Virus record (IMG/VR): IMGVR_UViG_3300032282_001948 | Span: 1-21,160 of that record | DNA from: a virus | Reading direction: 5' to 3' (one strand) | Length of the DNA: 21,160 bases | In this document: piece after piece, positions 9,001 to 15,188 of the stretch | Position numbering within the stretch: position 1 is the stretch's first letter | Layout of the letters: every line of letters starts with the position of its first letter | Program-made: the position numbers and the translations under genes | Notes under the pieces: model-generated | The model's input: only the letters and a program-made list of their open reading frames with translations | Told to the model about the DNA's origin: nothing | The model's database searches: none

Positions 9001-11352
9001 GTTATGAACATATCCGTCAGTAATCTTATAGGTAGTTGACACAAAGTTTTTAATGAAATTAAATGCGTCACTGTTAAAATCAACATTGAAACTAATATCA
9101 CCTATGTTAGCAACTGAACTATATTTAATAGGAAATCCCAATATAGTATCGTCACCACCTGTGCCAGTAGCATATGAGAATAGTTTACTACCCTTGAAAT
9201 CACTACCTTGATAGTATGACTGATTGCTAAAACTTATACCATTAATATCAAACACATCAAATATAGGAGGTTGATTAATTAACGTCTTTGATTGAGCATA
9301 TATCCAAGTTGTTCCGTTGAAGTAATAAGTTTTACCAACGTTGTCTGTTCCTCTTTTAGAAACTACTTGTTCATTAGCAAGAACAGTATCTTTGTTAATG
9401 TTAGTTAACGTAATTACCGGGGTACTGATTCCTGTAATTGATTGAAATTTTACAGTAAAGATTTTGTTTCGTATTTCAATATCAGCATCGGCAGTAAACA
9501 CAATTGTTGCACCGTCAAATAGAGGTAAGCTACCATCAGGAATATATGATGTTTGACCTGACACCTGTGTGTTTGCGTTTGTCGTTCTAGTATCAATAAA
9601 ATCAACAAATGTTTTGTGAATTGTACCAGAATTAAATAATTTTAAGTTTGGATAGAACTCAATGATTGGTCTTTTAGCACGATTCTCTGCATTGTTTAAT
9701 GCGGCATTGGCTATCTTACCGCTTGAATATTTTGCAGTAGCTTTTAATACGTCAATATGGAACCAGCGATTACTGCGACTCCATGCATTTCTATTTTTGG
9801 CATCTCTATGAATAGTGATATAATCTTTAACAACCGGAACGTTTAATCGTTCACTAAATGTAGAAGTATCAAAACCTTCATTATCGTATGATTTGTAAAT
9901 TATTTGACTGAATGTTTCCGGAACCAATACATCAGTTTCCGGTACTAATTCAATGCCAGACCCTACACCCTCTACATAAAACTTTTTATCTCTATATGAT
10001 TCAGGAGAAATGGAACCCACTAAATGAACTTTCATTCCGTTTGTAAATACGACGCCAAACGGACTCTTATAAGTTTTTTTACCTAGAATATCAGTCTCAA
10101 CATTAATTTTATGTGATACATTATCTTCTACTAATCTAATTAGACCCGTCTTTAATGGATCAAGCGCATCTTGATAATACAGTGTATCTAAATCGGCAGT
10201 AATTTGAGCCAATTTAACTATCTCACCTAATTGATTTTTAACAAAGTCTCTGCTAATAAAAGTCTCACCAAATATAGCAGTTATGCGTTGATTAGTTGGA
10301 ATAACTTTATGTTCAGTTAAAATAATTACAGGATCTCCGCTATCTTCACTCACGTAGTTAATTTTATAAAAATTGTTCGTAATTACAGTGGTATCACCAC
10401 CATCATATGTAACATCATCAAACGCTACGTTGTCGTAGAAATTTGTTAATTTAGCAGTTGTTCCGGGTTTAAATCCATAAAACATCAATGTTCTATTACG
10501 TAATGAATTAACTCCGTCAATCTCTTTCAATTTACTTAACGGCATTCCATGAACTTTTTCAAAAGGCAATGTACAAACAATGTCAACTGGATTGTTACCT
10601 GGATATTTAATATTATCTTGGTCAGTTGCATGAGGTACAGTAAATGTCATAAAGCCAGCACTAATACCGTTGTTATCTAAACCATAAATTTCTCTGTTGC
10701 TTAAATTAGTGCGACTTGGATTCTTGCCAGAAGTTCCTGGACTAGTTTGAATATAAAAATTATTTGGTTGTGATACATTAAATGTATATGTGCCGCCGCG
10801 CAATAAGGTTATGATTGGGTTCTTACCTAAACTAACGTCATTGGCTGAAATTTGATAATCAACGGATTGATTTGTTACAACGTAGTCTAGTTTATTATAC
10901 AATAAACTTGTCTTAACATCTACTAAATCAGGACCATCGGGTAACCAATAGTATTGACTGAAGTTAACAAGTTTGTCTAGGTCAACAAAACTATCCCATG
11001 AATAAAATTGGTTTGCAAATAGTTTAGAATGATTAATTACTGATCCGTTTTCAGAAGCTAGTGCATCAACTAATCCAGGGTATGTTAAAAAGTCAACTGC
11101 GGTACTAGTATTGGTTTTAGTAAACACTACACCCGGTTCAAATTGATAATGTTGTCTAGTATTATTAGGCTCAACAATATAACTGTCACTAGCAGTTAAT
11201 CCATATTCAAACTTACGACCAATATATCCTTCAATCTTATCTAACTTGGGAGGAGTGACTAGTTGGTCTAGTGTGGCACCCAAAAATTGATTATTAGTTT
11301 CTGTTCTAAAAATCTCAGGAAGAAAATCAAGTGTTCTAACTCTATTTGCCAT
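1..11352 (-). CDS. Giant virion structural protein, baseplate-wedge type (C-terminus cut by window edge)
   Basis: I translated this frame from the ATG at 11352 to base 1. It gives 3784 codons with no stop, so the gene runs off the left edge. The start follows the gp6 stop by 5 bases, with a weak GGA-type ribosome site 8 bases upstream. The N-terminus (LDFLPEIFRTETN, then LVNFSQYYWLPDGP near residue 135) and a Trp-rich core at about residues 1265-1400 (PWEMLGLADKPSWWDSRYGE, LLKPAKFF) match my memory of very large uncharacterised structural proteins in marine T4-like phages. Downstream are two CBM5/12-like modules, seven FG-GAP-like blades (about residues 2190-2880), an EGFINEVKPYR motif near residue 3430, a TRG...H..GTTVYI module near 3580 and a PGLGYTTKP motif near 3650. 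It lies where T4 has gp7. I infer a baseplate wedge/peripheral protein with adhesive parts. The exact role is unknown, and gp7/gp10 or tail-fibre-base functions are all possible. Confidence 0.85.
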   Translation of the reverse strand, partial: MANRVRTLDFLPEIFRTETNNQFLGATLDQLVTPPKLDKIEGYIGRKFEYGLTASDSYIVEPNNTRQHYQFEPGVVFTKTNTSTAVDFLTYPGLVDALASENGSVINHSKLFANQFYSWDSFVDLDKLVNFSQYYWLPDGPDLVDVKTSLLYNKLDYVVTNQSVDYQISANDVSLGKNPIITLLRGGTYTFNVSQPNNFYIQTSPGTSGKNPSRTNLSNREIYGLDNNGISAGFMTFTVPHATDQDNIKYPGNNPVDIVCTLPFEKVHGMPLSKLKEIDGVNSLRNRTLMFYGFKPGTTAKLTNFYDNVAFDDVTYDGGDTTVITNNFYKINYVSEDSGDPVIILTEHKVIPTNQRITAIFGETFISRDFVKNQLGEIVKLAQITADLDTLYYQDALDPLKTGLIRLVEDNVSHKINVETDILGKKTYKSPFGVVFTNGMKVHLVGSISPESYRDKKFYVEGVGSGIELVPETDVLVPETFSQIIYKSYDNEGFDTSTFSERLNVPVVKDYITIHRDAKNRNAWSRSNRWFHIDVLKATAKYSSGKIANAALNNAENRAKRPIIEFYPNLKLFNSGTIHKTFVDFIDTRTTNANTQVSGQTSYIPDGSLPLFDGATIVFTADADIEIRNKIFTVKFQSITGISTPVITLTNINKDTVLANEQVVSKRGTDNVGKTYYFNGTTWIYAQSKTLINQPPIFDVFDINGISFSNQSYYQGSDFKGSKLFSYATGTGGDDTILGFPIKYSSVANIGDISFNVDFNSDAFNFIKNFVSTTYKITDGYVHNYTSRTGYNRKIGWETAVGESFQYQAFEAEFKIGVTSNAIKFNILPVTSSPWPTIRVYSDSTELDPSEYKVTTSTALNHTIITLLNPPTVNTMMQVLIYSNDPLDPKAYFTIPSNLSNNPFNVDIPELSMGDLRGHYQSIYKNSRKITGDVFGANNFRDAGDLIPYATKIIRNSAPLVNVAAFMRHKEYNLIDSLSFNAQEYVKFKQLMLSTVDQSEYFPTMSGAQMLDDVLQQIASYKQESDSFFWSDMLPARAPYISKTYTFNAFIDTSFFPLSKIYDFKNANYNSILVYSKNTVSGVDRYTQLIKDLDYTVSSTQPKLQITKDLVAGDTIIINEYNTTYGSYVPSTPSKLGLYPASRPSIVLDDSYLIPTYFIKGHDGSLTKLFGDYNNGYLEDFKDKVLLEFETRIYNNIKVSAPIPIKEEEIIPGYFRSTGNSIEEVQKIYSANFLDWVGKNNIDFANNFYSSSEKFTWNYKNSTDKSNKIITQGFWRGIYLWYYDTSTPHSTPWEMLGLADKPSWWDSRYGEAPYTSDNAVLWADIEAGKINGVVNSRRARPGLSKILPVDSYGKLKNPFNNMIRDYSKAVFNTPWAVGDVGPAEYSYRRSSNWPFDLMKIIALLKPAKFFSLAQDVDLYTYSSEFNQFLLDGFLYENKIPLLYGNGTAQHSYMNWIVDYVQRTGHVGYDNVSTLLNNLDVRLIYRIAGFTDKEYLNFYLEKSSTSSSNVSLLLPSESYSVLLYQNQPEFTIHYSSIIIQRTTLGYSVTGNSQTRAYFMTYTSDIDGMYKVIEVNGTKVNIPNNYNTKIKYVPYGTVFTTAQALGEFITNYGRYLIDQGIQFDNQENGFILNWDQMVAEALYWVGANWEVGSMIAINPIANRLVIDKESLIVQPLSAQDKNFILNQNLYAIHSSDLAILRDDTRFEVRPLNDGDTISYFTASLNSLEHGIVFDNVSLFNDTIFNKLTGLRQNRLFLRGQKTAEWNGTLNAQGFILNQDNIENWSANVKYVKGSIVTYQNKYWMANKTVLASLTFNNNDWIETDYEKIQKGLLPNASTRASESALYYDIKNANLKNDGDLLGFSLIGYRPRDYLAASDLSDISQVNLFKSFISEKGTKNAANIAQNITLDVGQIKYDIYENWAIKTAEYGGVTNHNFIEFKLNKTELTGNPNIIGVVNDQAEAGLLQTIPLYSLTNFGSVIPDTNILPRKPLDYFEKLPSAGYVNFNDIKMSSFSFDRLSVSTLTANEIYQGDYIWVADDYGNWKVITPIPMGTIEKHVNAINVNNNFNGTATFEFDFPHGLIKNDTFMIVNYDSSIDGFYRVNTVGGLTTVTVDLSLPSEITVITSLGIASKFQTQRISSTKELSNLLLMNDGVSQQKVWVDTDQNGKWAVYQKDLSYKYTNLLKKSGTQKFGNSVVFDKDLGIYVGDSGAKTVYRYTYAKAGTYGVTSLNANTYEYKESVTVATNGFGTAMAKSDDVIIITSPDAANSYIYVGVLHPSSHKSFVVQQTITIAGKRVGDTVALSGDKKWLFIGSLPESKVYVYRLDDNVIRVSAGFALSSPIVIYATGFIVNGDQTDGLGHGDKVSFSTAIKAETYVIETSEYNLGTNKTTFYIQGNFKSAVASGTTVYKSTYNYSSVTSLNVSDVIPAWSSSTVYNIGAVVYYSGNTYIAVGGNTNQNPSTQPIYWKISNTGFGTTLSTNYDGTKVFISAPALDFTPTFFNMGAVYVYSRLVQNITYVRDSIDWTDLTTKIAWAPSNGISVSHNGKLLVPTIDYTTTSNTITFKYPFRVGAGDIVNISSGDFVFTQTLTPYDYRTSIRSGIAFGTGLDTNIFGNDVLVGAPFDVSVENYEGAVYRYTHEGKKYGTITGISSVTLSTSATVLINGTAVTLPGTGVSGVATAINEAHILNVVATVLDGGILQISLRDPNIGKLNDKLTLTVFSKAVLDSLGIKEFTQTQTIREVHNTTHPTQFGYSIKFNEYNSVAIGAPTANRFAATTFDFIDDSKTNNDTYFDNNFTRFIDSFANAGAVFVYDYMPEYNESLNNLGSYVFAQSANDLITNIGPNAFYGKKIAFSEYALIVGVPDNNTNDGFGGRVVAYRNETNKPNWNIFRKSNDIVDVDRLTGVQIYDNDTNERIQSLDYIDPLQGKLLGIVLENLDYIDNIDPAGYNTDVRNHNLVWSSDHIGKLWFDTSSTRFVNYHQEDTVYNSKYWGTVFPDSIVSVYTWVESDVTPVNYAGTGTPYDLESYTTTVEVDSAGSLVLKYYYWVKNTNVIQSTKGKTLSDTILELYIANPITSGVPFFAAYKPNVFGLYNASEFITDVTSSLYIGFSSGSNETPAYNEFKLIRAGYEDDFIAGIPSMYTEHTEPESMYEKLLDSLAGMDSQGRVVPDIALPKLMQTGTAYRPRQSMFKNRLKALANYFGYANNVLKQYPIAEFKTPSLLGSSNSASSTVRAPTFFTITGVDFDTTKYWEYVYWWAEGYSVNTKIDVEVSKYYGLATLTPFTGMIAGVTMNSEGKREVYTYNGTSWDRIGLEQGTVQIKSSLWDYSNNKIGFDSNFYELDSFDSYPSMETRYIIRALNEQIYTETLRIHRNKSLILLFEYIVSENTTSQNNLTWLNKTSLVDVQHTLRELAQDKNYKRDNQVFLEGFINEVKPYRVVIKEFLLKYTKTESYTGKITDFDLPGRYNPTTDRFITPNLVFDSVRATGQVLPTDTIWNDSLYSDWYSNYGISLTGSSNTPITSLKVYLDTIQAVLYVDDAFGLPMTGRIKIDDEYIDYSQIDREKGKLYSLTRGAGDSDVAEHIPGTTVYIDLPGVVLLDSGRDYIDPPQIKAVVDTKIYPAPKRPAILEPVMSSGKVIDIIVTDPGLGYTTKPDIVFQASITVLFNSSDINYQDNTININVVSLITGDAVKYTKGLTSLGISGLLNSKYYYVRVISTDSLFHKKSVIALYTTKNNAMIDSHRVNLAESINSVNNKLEVSARAVPIVSNTPTRELTSTLKFDRTS
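2714..4782 (-). other. Seven FG-GAP-like blades (putative beta-propeller) inside the giant protein
   Basis: Seven segments share the pattern FG-x-S/T-h ... hhhG(A)P ... G-A-V-Y-V-Y (h, hydrophobic). They start at about residues 2191, 2247, 2296, 2473, 2603, 2751 and 2846. The clearest are FGTTLSTNYDGTKVFISAP with GAVYVYSR, FGTGLDTNIFGNDVLVGAP with GAVYRYTH, and FGYSIKFNEYNSVAIGAP with GAVFVYDY. The third begins VGDTVAL instead of FG, and the seventh begins FYGKKIAF. Known family: FG-GAP repeats form the seven-bladed propeller of integrin alpha chains and related bacterial proteins. The calcium loop (DxDxDG) is only weakly kept (DKDLG, NYDG). Blade spacing is uneven (49 to 177 residues), so the later blades carry insertions. 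The count of seven is read by eye. Confidence 0.6.
3945..4074 (-). other. CBM5/12-like module inserted between propeller blades 3 and 4
   Basis: Residues about 2427-2469 of the giant protein contain PAWSSSTVYNIGAVVYYSG, then NTYIAVGGN and a closing YWKI. The pattern W-x(5)-Y-x(2)-G-x-x-V-x-Y-x-G-x-x-Y-x-A followed by a final W resembles chitin/cellulose-binding modules of CBM families 5 and 12. The glycan-binding role is inferred from this short pattern only. The module explains most of the unusually long gap between blades 3 and 4. Confidence 0.45.
5882..6015 (-). other. Second CBM5/12-like module in the giant protein
   Basis: Residues about 1780-1823 contain ENWSANVKYVKGSIVTYQNK, then YWMANK and, 16 residues on, NDWIETDY. 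The W...Y..G..V.Y....W.A...W arrangement matches the other module at 3945-4074. It lies about 370 residues before the first propeller blade. The fold assignment is inferred, and no binding target can be read from the sequence. Confidence 0.4.
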
Positions 11353-11357
11353 TATTA

Positions 11358-14300
11358 TTATCCGCTAATTGTTTGAAATTCATTTGCTGTCAATGATGTA
11401 ATTACTTGTATATCCGATACTTGTAATGCACTTACAAATATTTCATTAGGTGCACTACGAATTTCGTATAAGTCACCAAATTTTAATGTTGGGTCTTTAG
11501 GGATCAATATTGCTGAACCTATTAAATCACCTAATTCACTGTGCAAATATGCACTTAATTCACTGAAATAAAAGGTATCCCCAAAGTCCCAATTAGTTAT
11601 ATCAAAATATTTGTTAATTGCATTAACTACAGCAATACTTATCTCACTCTCACTTGCTGTGGTTTTACTTGCTTTGATAACTTTAATAATAGCTTGTAAT
11701 TGTGGATCAGCTTTAGTTCCAAACAATGGCTTGAACTTGACGCTGTTTAAAATAACACTATCACTCAACATCTTATAATCTTCAATCTTGCCATATGATT
11801 GAGTTAATTCATTAATCGTAGGCATAGTTGGTTCGCTTACTTTATTAGTAGTATCAGTAATCCACTGACGATATTGAGTATAATAAGATTGTGTAACCAA
11901 ATACATATCAATGATATTTGTAGTTGCTGGATTAATTCTACCGGTATTGTTACTGTTATGTTTATACTGGAAGTACAGTCCTTGTCTGCCTGAGAATGTG
12001 CTAATGTTACTTAACACATTTAATTTCAATACGTTTGCTGATGTAGCGTCTGCGGCTGATTGATAAAATACCTTATCATCTGTTGCATAGAATTTTTGTC
12101 CAATTGGGAATTCATATTTTATTGCTTGTATTTCTACTTTATTTTTGAATGTAGTTACAATTTCTGTACTTGGAATAATTCTATATTTGTTTAATAGGTT
12201 GTTATCAATAATCTTTTCAACAAACACGAAATTCTTTAACCCTGAACTGTATCCGGTAACATAGTTAAAGAAATCCGGATTACTGATAATCTTGTTATTT
12301 GCGGGGTCAATGACACTTACTTCAATAGAGTAGTCATCTACATATCCATCAGATTCTACCGGTTGCCCAACTACTGCTAACATCACATCATCACCAAAGT
12401 TTGCATTTGTTCCGGGTAATGTGTTTGTTTTTAGCATTTTTACTGTGTCATACAGTGACTTACCAGACAGCGGATCATAAATGATTTTGCTTCTATCAAA
12501 TGAAAAACGTGTATCATTTGCGCTACCAAAGTAATATGCTAATGCCTTATTGGTTACTGAGTATATTCCATCACCCATGCTTTTAAAGTTAACCAAAAAG
12601 TTAGTTGTACTATAATCAGAAATAGACCAGCGTCTTGTATCTGCTAATGATAATGAGTTGTCGTAATTCAACGAGAAGCTTTGATTGTTTATACAACGTG
12701 CAATGGCATTTTGTATAATTGCACTTGGAACAATATTATCAAATACAGGAATAACAGTTGATACTAATGCACCGGTTGGAATGTTGTGACTCAATGTTAC
12801 CGGACCTAAACCGTTATATAGATTACCAACTCCACCATTATAACCATCATCAATTACGTTTACAACCGATGTCCAGATATAAGTTAAGTCACCGGGACCG
12901 GGTAACTTTGGTACTAGTCTATTGTTTTGAAATACAAAACCACCAGGTGCAACAAATTTAACTAATGCGCCGGTAGTACAATACTTCATATTGGTTGCAC
13001 TATATATACCTACAGGAATTGCAGTTCCTATACTTACTAATTTAAAATAACCAGTAATGTTAGTTGAATTAAAAGATGTTTGTTTCCAAGCAGTATCAGT
13101 TACTGTATATCTAGATGCATTATTAACATAATATTGTTGCATTCTACGACTAGACAGTATTGACAGTAGCTTATTAGTTAAAAAACTAATAACACTTGTG
13201 GTGCCACGGTCTAAATTAAGAGTTTGAAACTCATCATCTTGTTTGAAATATAATGCCCCATCTTCTGCAAATGAATTAACGCTTGAATATTTTGCTGTTG
13301 GGTCAAGCAAATCAAAATTACGTGATGTACCAATACTACTACGATTCAATGCTTTACTTTTTAGTACGCTACTGTATAATGTCTTTGGAAATACATTATA
13401 ATCTTCACCGTTAACCATACGATTTTGTGTATAGAATCTTGTAGGAGCACGTAATTTAATATCAGCAATGCTCTCACGTGCTTGTGCATTTGTTACCGGT
13501 TGTGTTAGTTGCAGGGTGATAGTTAATGTTTCAATTCTAGCAGTCTTACTGACATAACTAAATGAAACAGTAGTTCCTTGTATGTCACTTGGGTCAATAT
13601 TATATTGTAGTGCATTGCCAGTTCTATAATATGCCCTAAAGTTACCAATAGGTATTTCACCAAACACACCGTCACCAAATACATAACTTACTTGGTCGTT
13701 GAATCTTGAATCAACCGAGAATATGTTCATTTCGGTCAATGAGTTATTATAAATGTTATCTACTTTAATCCATTCTGTTAGCGCACCGGTAACTGAATCA
13801 ACTTTAAATAACCATGTATCAGTATCATTAATACCTTCAGTATTGATATCTACTACTTGATTAGAAATTTTTTGTGTCAATGAGAAAGACTGGCTCTTTA
13901 GTGTACCTTGTTTAAAGTACATAAAAAACCCTGTATTAGCACTACCATAACCTAAGTTATCGTTTCTATATAATATATTGAATATCCCGTTTGCTTTTGG
14001 GGATGTTTCATATACATAATCTTCACCTGCACTGCTTGAACTTACTAATTCAAAATTCATTGCAGTACCATTGATAGTTTGTGTAAAGCCGATTGCAGGT
14101 AATGCGTTAGTTGGAATCTTTAAACTGTATTCACTAGTCTTTACACCCAAAACTGTTTGAGTATTGCCTGGTCGACCAATGCGCTGAGAAGTAACTAGTG
14201 CCGCATTTAATACTGTGTTAAATTGCTCTTGCCAGTTACCGTTTGAAGGATCATTCCACAATACTGTAGTGCCACTAAGGTTGATACCATTAATATCGTT

Positions 14301-14687
14301 GACATTTTCCGTTGTTGCTACGCTTACTACTTTTAAGAAGCCTTGGCCAGATAGATTACGCTTTGGGCTGTATCCAACTAGATTTGCTAGTTTGATTACT
14401 GAATCTCTACGTTCTGCTGTGTCAATAAAGTTTTCACGTGTGTTCAAATCATCACGGAAACTCAAACTTTGCCCCATGAAGGCAATCAAATCTAACAATG
14501 CAATATACTCACTAGATTCAACATAATCATTGAATGTTTCAGGGTAGTATGTCTTTAGATAATCTACAAATGACTTGCGTAGGGTTTCGTAGTCGTAGCT
14601 TTGGAAATCAGCTTGACTAAAGGTTTTATAGATAGTTTTCCAGTCATTGGAACCAAATATTGTTGATTGTCTTGAACTTGTGGCCAT
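11358..14687 (-). CDS. 6: Baseplate wedge protein gp6, enlarged form
   Basis: In T4, gp6 dimerises to join neighbouring baseplate wedges into the inner ring. This 1109-residue protein has the typical gp6 N-terminus: an IYKTFSQADFQSYDYETLR segment at about 19-37, ESSEYIALLDLIAFMGQSL at 57-75, and NTRENFIDTAERRDS at 82-96. A Baseplate_J-like core follows, with VFGDGVFGEIPIG at 336-348 and LRAPTRFYTQNRMVNGEDY at 412-430. The last 130 residues resemble the gp6 C-terminal dimerisation part (INKYFDITNWDFGDTFYFSE). T4 gp6 is about 660 residues, so roughly 450 extra residues sit mainly between about 460 and 980. I recall similarly long gp6 proteins in marine T4-like phages. The start at 14687 has only a weak AGAG ribosome site 10 bases upstream. 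The gene ends with two in-frame TAA codons, 5 bases before the giant gene. Confidence 0.93.
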   Translation of the reverse strand: MATSSRQSTIFGSNDWKTIYKTFSQADFQSYDYETLRKSFVDYLKTYYPETFNDYVESSEYIALLDLIAFMGQSLSFRDDLNTRENFIDTAERRDSVIKLANLVGYSPKRNLSGQGFLKVVSVATTENVNDINGINLSGTTVLWNDPSNGNWQEQFNTVLNAALVTSQRIGRPGNTQTVLGVKTSEYSLKIPTNALPAIGFTQTINGTAMNFELVSSSSAGEDYVYETSPKANGIFNILYRNDNLGYGSANTGFFMYFKQGTLKSQSFSLTQKISNQVVDINTEGINDTDTWLFKVDSVTGALTEWIKVDNIYNNSLTEMNIFSVDSRFNDQVSYVFGDGVFGEIPIGNFRAYYRTGNALQYNIDPSDIQGTTVSFSYVSKTARIETLTITLQLTQPVTNAQARESIADIKLRAPTRFYTQNRMVNGEDYNVFPKTLYSSVLKSKALNRSSIGTSRNFDLLDPTAKYSSVNSFAEDGALYFKQDDEFQTLNLDRGTTSVISFLTNKLLSILSSRRMQQYYVNNASRYTVTDTAWKQTSFNSTNITGYFKLVSIGTAIPVGIYSATNMKYCTTGALVKFVAPGGFVFQNNRLVPKLPGPGDLTYIWTSVVNVIDDGYNGGVGNLYNGLGPVTLSHNIPTGALVSTVIPVFDNIVPSAIIQNAIARCINNQSFSLNYDNSLSLADTRRWSISDYSTTNFLVNFKSMGDGIYSVTNKALAYYFGSANDTRFSFDRSKIIYDPLSGKSLYDTVKMLKTNTLPGTNANFGDDVMLAVVGQPVESDGYVDDYSIEVSVIDPANNKIISNPDFFNYVTGYSSGLKNFVFVEKIIDNNLLNKYRIIPSTEIVTTFKNKVEIQAIKYEFPIGQKFYATDDKVFYQSAADATSANVLKLNVLSNISTFSGRQGLYFQYKHNSNNTGRINPATTNIIDMYLVTQSYYTQYRQWITDTTNKVSEPTMPTINELTQSYGKIEDYKMLSDSVILNSVKFKPLFGTKADPQLQAIIKVIKASKTTASESEISIAVVNAINKYFDITNWDFGDTFYFSELSAYLHSELGDLIGSAILIPKDPTLKFGDLYEIRSAPNEIFVSALQVSDIQVITSLTANEFQTISG

Positions 14688-14708
14688 ATAATTAGTATCT
14701 CTTTATTA

Positions 14709-14716
14709 TATTTATC
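14709..14716 (-). promoter_or_regulatory. Candidate T4-type late promoter upstream of gp6
   Basis: On the minus strand this reads GATAAATA, a 7/8 match to the T4 late octamer TATAAATA. It lies in the only sizeable intergenic gap of the window (48 bases). Transcription would start about 15 bases before the gp6 ATG. In such AT-rich DNA a 7/8 match can arise by chance, so position is the main support. A site here would allow separate late expression of gp6 and the giant gene. Confidence 0.35.
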
Positions 14717-14735
14717 GTTGTAAAAATACCGTTTT

Positions 14736-15185
14736 TTAAGCTAACGAAGCGGTGCTTGTCTGTTGATTGAATAGAATAGCAATATCTCTAACTTTGTTAG
14801 CAGGGCTTACTGCCAATTCAATTGATGCTACAATACCATTTTCTTTAGCATAAATTTCTATGTTATTCAGAATAAGTCTAGGATCCAATCTGGCTACACG
14901 AATCAATTCTTCTTTTAATTGGGTTGCAGTTTCGTAATCATTTGGCTCAAAAATAAAGTTCCAAAGATTTGTCCCATACGATGGTTTACCGGGCTTAGAA
15001 CCCTGAGGAATGTTAAGCGCATTTAGAAAATTCAATATAACAGCCTCATCATCCGTGACTGAATATTTGGTAGAAGATACGGCTGAACGTCCCGCATTAG
15101 TAGTATAATCAACTAGTCCTGTTGGGATATTAATTGAACGTGTTGCATTAACATTTTGTGTAGAGAAACCTTTATATATTGTCAT
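14736..15185 (-). CDS. 25: Baseplate wedge protein gp25 (GPW/gp25 family)
   Basis: gp25 is a small wedge protein of the inner baseplate. In T4 it binds the gp6 dimer with gp53 and contacts the first sheath ring, helping to trigger contraction. The protein is 149 residues (T4 gp25 is about 132). It has the family signature KPGKPSYGTNLWNFIFEP at 64-81 and the DPRL segment at 101-104, which corresponds to the EPR motif of the family. Helical and strand segments after it (IEIYAKENGIVASIELAV) fit the usual C-terminal half. The start at 15185 is supported by an AAAGGA site 6 bases upstream. It follows gp5 by 3 bases and precedes gp6, its structural partner, so the order matches assembly. The first 35 residues are Ser/Thr/Asn-rich and less conserved. 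Confidence 0.93.
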   Translation of the reverse strand: MTIYKGFSTQNVNATRSINIPTGLVDYTTNAGRSAVSSTKYSVTDDEAVILNFLNALNIPQGSKPGKPSYGTNLWNFIFEPNDYETATQLKEELIRVARLDPRLILNNIEIYAKENGIVASIELAVSPANKVRDIAILFNQQTSTASLA

Positions 15186-15188
15186 TTC

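Noticed and set aside
14215-14526. 103-codon plus-strand frame opposite the gp6 N-terminus
   Set aside because: It overlaps the most conserved part of gp6, where the minus-strand reading is certain.
14722-14740. AAAAA...TTTTT inverted repeat after gp25, considered as a terminator
   Set aside because: The stem is only A-T pairs of about five bases with no GC core, so it is too weak to call as an intrinsic terminator. AT-rich gaps produce such repeats by chance.
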